A stretch of DNA of 64,000 nt from Anthopleura xanthogrammica (lineage: Eukaryota > Cnidaria > Anthozoa > Actiniaria > Actiniidae): assembly GCA_964019055.1 (NCBI GenBank), contig OZ025207.1:3354501-3418500 (forward strand), given 5' to 3'. The position numbers were made by a program, and so were the translations under genes. Positions 62,068 through 64,000 of the stretch are shown in pieces; position 1 is the first letter of the stretch, and each line of letters opens with the position of its first letter. The notes below the pieces were generated by a model that saw nothing but the letters and a program-made list of their open reading frames with translations, searched no databases and had not been told where the DNA came from.

Positions 62068-62633
62068 TATCAAAATCATTGGGACATTTGACCTATATCG
62101 TGTAACTGCACGCGACTTCCGGTTAGGGTCTCACATATCGGGCACGAAAATGAAGGCATTGAAAAGTGTAATTTTACATTTAATTTAATTCTCCTTCGTA
62201 CACTTTCCATATCAACAAGTAAGTAATAAATCTGAATAAGTTTATATTTTATGATTAGGAAAGCGCTAATATTTCCTATTTCCGGTTACCAAAACCTCAT
62301 TAACATAATGTCCTGAAATGTATGCAATGACTTTGATATGGTTATTATTTATGGAGCTAACTGATGAAATTCGTGCAAAAAGGACAAACTTTCTGTAGAA
62401 CCTCGATGAGTTACTGACTCCTTTGTTAAACCTGATAATACTTCCGGCTTGGGACCCCCCGCGAACTCACTAGTTTACTTTCGCGCTCGACGAGCATGCG
62501 CAGTAGGAATGATAGGTTTCTGGGGTTGAGAGTGTTTCACACGCTTAGAAAGCACAGCCAATCCAAGGCGTTGATAGTTTTAATCATATTATTGAAGAAG
62601 TAGCACTTCTCTACTATTTTGCTGGATTGCAAT
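62068..62633. other. Spacer, no gene seen
   Basis: AT-rich unique sequence with a GAGCATGCGCAG word near 62502. No exon or clear repeat found. Confidence 0.4.
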
Positions 62634-62767
62634 GGACTCCTTGCAGCACGTCGGAATGCAGCTCAATTTGGAGGACAAAACAATAGGTTCCAATTCTCAG
62701 GAGATTGAAATTCTTTTGTTTTGTCCTCCAAATTGAGCTGCTTTGACGTCACGTGCAAGGGGTCTAT
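62634..62767. mobile_element. Palindromic MITE, family 1, copy 7
   Basis: Complete copy with both ends (CTCCTTGCAGCACGTCGG; TGACGTCACGTGCAAGGGG). It is the closest to the family consensus. Confidence 0.85.
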
Positions 62768-63000
62768 AGAGCCATATCAAAAACTTCATGAACACGGTTA
62801 ATGGACAAAAGAGTACATTTTTCTTTATTTGTTTATATTTTACGTTAAACAAGTATTAACAGTTCTACCAAGCTCTAGGGATTGTGTATAGTTTTGCATT
62901 TTACTTTTTTACTACTTTTTTTAAAAGAGTTGGATCAAGAAAATTGAGTTTTCATTTGTTCAGGTTCTTAGTTTTACCTCCTGAAAACTTGCAAGGAAAA

Positions 63001-63127
63001 ACCTTGCAGCACTTCTGAATGCAGCTGAATTTGGAGGACAAAACAATAGATTCCAATTCTCAGGGGATTGAAATACTTATGTTTTGTCCTCCAAATTGAG
63101 CTGCTTTGACGTCATGTGAAAGGGGTA
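63001..63127. mobile_element. Palindromic MITE, family 1, copy 8
   Basis: Complete but diverged copy (TTGCAGCACTTCTGAATGC; TGACGTCATGTGAAAGGGG). It lies about 100 bp downstream of the M9 stop. Confidence 0.8.
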
Positions 63128-63228
63128 TATATATTTAGGTCTGTAGTAAATCCTCAAGCTAGGTTATGCAAAAATTTATCAACAATTTCTTTCAGATGTC
63201 GTGAGTTCAGTTGGGAACAGAAAGTTGT

Positions 63229-63896
63229 TCAGCGCAGCTCCAAGAACTGGAAAAAGCCGTCGACGACGAAGACAACCGAGGAAAAGAAACCAAAAGCCTG
63301 GAATAATAGGAAAGGTAATTGATAAACATTTGGTAGAGAAATAAAATGAATTATAAATGAAGGGTGGGGAGGTTAGGGAGCTGGTGGGGAGGGTGGGGAG
63401 GGTGGGGAGGGTGGGGAGCTGGTGGTGAGGGTGGGGAGGGTGGGGAGCTGGTGGTGAGGGTGGGGAGGTTAGGGAGCTGGTGGTGAAGGCGCGGAGGGTG
63501 AGGAGTTGGTGTTAAGGGCGGGGTTCGCGTGATATGTCGAATACTCAAAATATGTTGACACTGAAAGTGTAGTAGTGTGGACGAGCCTACCGCATTTACT
63601 CGTTTAAGCGCTGCATATGAGAAGGAAATATAGAAGAGTGCCGCCCTCAAATAAGCGCCGCAGCCGAAAATCGAGCGCTGCGGCGGATAGTCGAGTAAAT
63701 ACGGTTTTTCCGACATATCATTGTAAAGAATCACAGTGGTACTTACGATAGCTACGATACGATGATTGGCGTACCATTTCCATTTGCTATGCCCAATCTT
63801 GTAGAAATAACTTTGATGTTCGTTCTCGGCGTACACAATCATCAAGCCAGCGGACGTCACACACAATACAGTGAAGGCGCCACAGAAGACGAGGTT
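63229..63896 (-). CDS. M9: MARVEL-type protein, 3' half only
   Basis: Exons 63747-63896 and 63229-63297 are in the window; exons 1 and 2 must lie beyond 64000. The 72 visible residues match exons 3-4 of M6: NLVFCGAFTVLCVTSAGLMI for helix 3, loop motif SKWKWYANHRIVAI, then helix 4 GFFSSVVFVVDGFFQF with the conserved Asp, ending LELR. Exon 3 has exactly 150 bases as in M2, M3, M6 and M7, and the junction is phase 0. A GGGTGGGGA minisatellite and a small inverted-repeat element sit in intron 3. It is nearer to M6-M8 than to M4 or M5. Confidence 0.8.
63360..63500. repeat. G-rich minisatellite in M9 intron 3
   Basis: Repeats of GGGTGGGGAGG and GGGGAGCTGGTGG. GGG/GGGG runs every five to nine bases make it a G-quadruplex candidate on the plus strand. 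Confidence 0.85.
63589..63706. mobile_element. Small inverted-repeat element (ACCGTATTTACTCG ends)
   Basis: ACCGCATTTACTCG on the left pairs with CGAGTAAATACGGT on the right; inner words GCGCTGC and AAGCGCCGC are typical of this MITE type. It lies in intron 3 of M9. Confidence 0.65.
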
Positions 63897-64000
63897 CTTG
63901 AGGAATAGAAACAAAGTCAACAGGTTTTTGTATGAATGCATGGGAGCGTGTAGGGTGCGACATTCAGCAACATTGAAATGGCTTCCCATACGAATGGAGA

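Noticed and set aside
63351..63989. 212-residue frame with a Pro/His-rich end
   Set aside because: Exon 3 of M9 plus flanking intron and G-rich minisatellite; a consensus donor ends the exon at 63747.

Overview
The window looks like nuclear DNA from an invertebrate animal. It is AT-rich and dominated by repeats, with short exons separated by GT-AG introns. Exon content, fold-back elements and a LINE with an ATT tail fit an anthozoan cnidarian best, but the species cannot be named from sequence alone. All coordinates were read by eye and may be off by a few bases at element edges; exon edges were checked for frame and splice sites.

The main content is a head-to-tail array of nine related genes, all on the minus strand. 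I call them M1 to M9 from left to right: M1 4752-6769, M2 10672-13128, M3 18388-24324, M4 28370-31802, M5 32983-34886, M6 37365-39616, M7 44886-47891, M8 53512-59311, and M9 63229-63896, which is cut by the window end. Each complete gene has four coding exons joined by three phase-0 introns. Each encodes a 140-188 residue, four-helix membrane protein of the MARVEL type (CMTM/MAL-like). Exon 1 holds a short cytoplasmic N-terminus and the start of helix 1. Exon 2 holds helices 1-2. Exon 3 holds helix 3 and the second outer loop. Exon 4 holds helix 4, with an invariant Asp, and a short C-tail. M1 and M2 form one subgroup (PDYDW motif, longer C-tail). M6, M7 and M8 form a recent triplicate. M3, M4, M5 and M9 are more diverged.

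M6-M8 sit in a segmental triplication with units starting near 36655, 43651 and 52801. Comparing the units gives empty sites for several insertions: a Harbinger element with a truncated transposase (40976-41791), a TTAA-flanked MITE (47113-47639), a TIR-bounded insertion holding a LINE 3' fragment (49095-50955), and a large fold-back element (55657-56274). Intron 1 of M8 holds two minisatellites (68-bp and 88-bp units, the latter with a four-unit higher-order period) that grew from a short sequence still present in M6 and M7.

The rest is microsatellites (TAC, GTAG, CAACAG, TTTC, GAGAGG, poly-G) and several MITE families. One MITE of about 130 bp is present eight times and carries a CRE/E-box composite. 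No tRNA, rRNA or CRISPR was seen. The only non-array coding traces are a Harbinger transposase N-terminus, a LINE C-terminal domain and one isolated plus-strand exon-like stretch (9161-9302).
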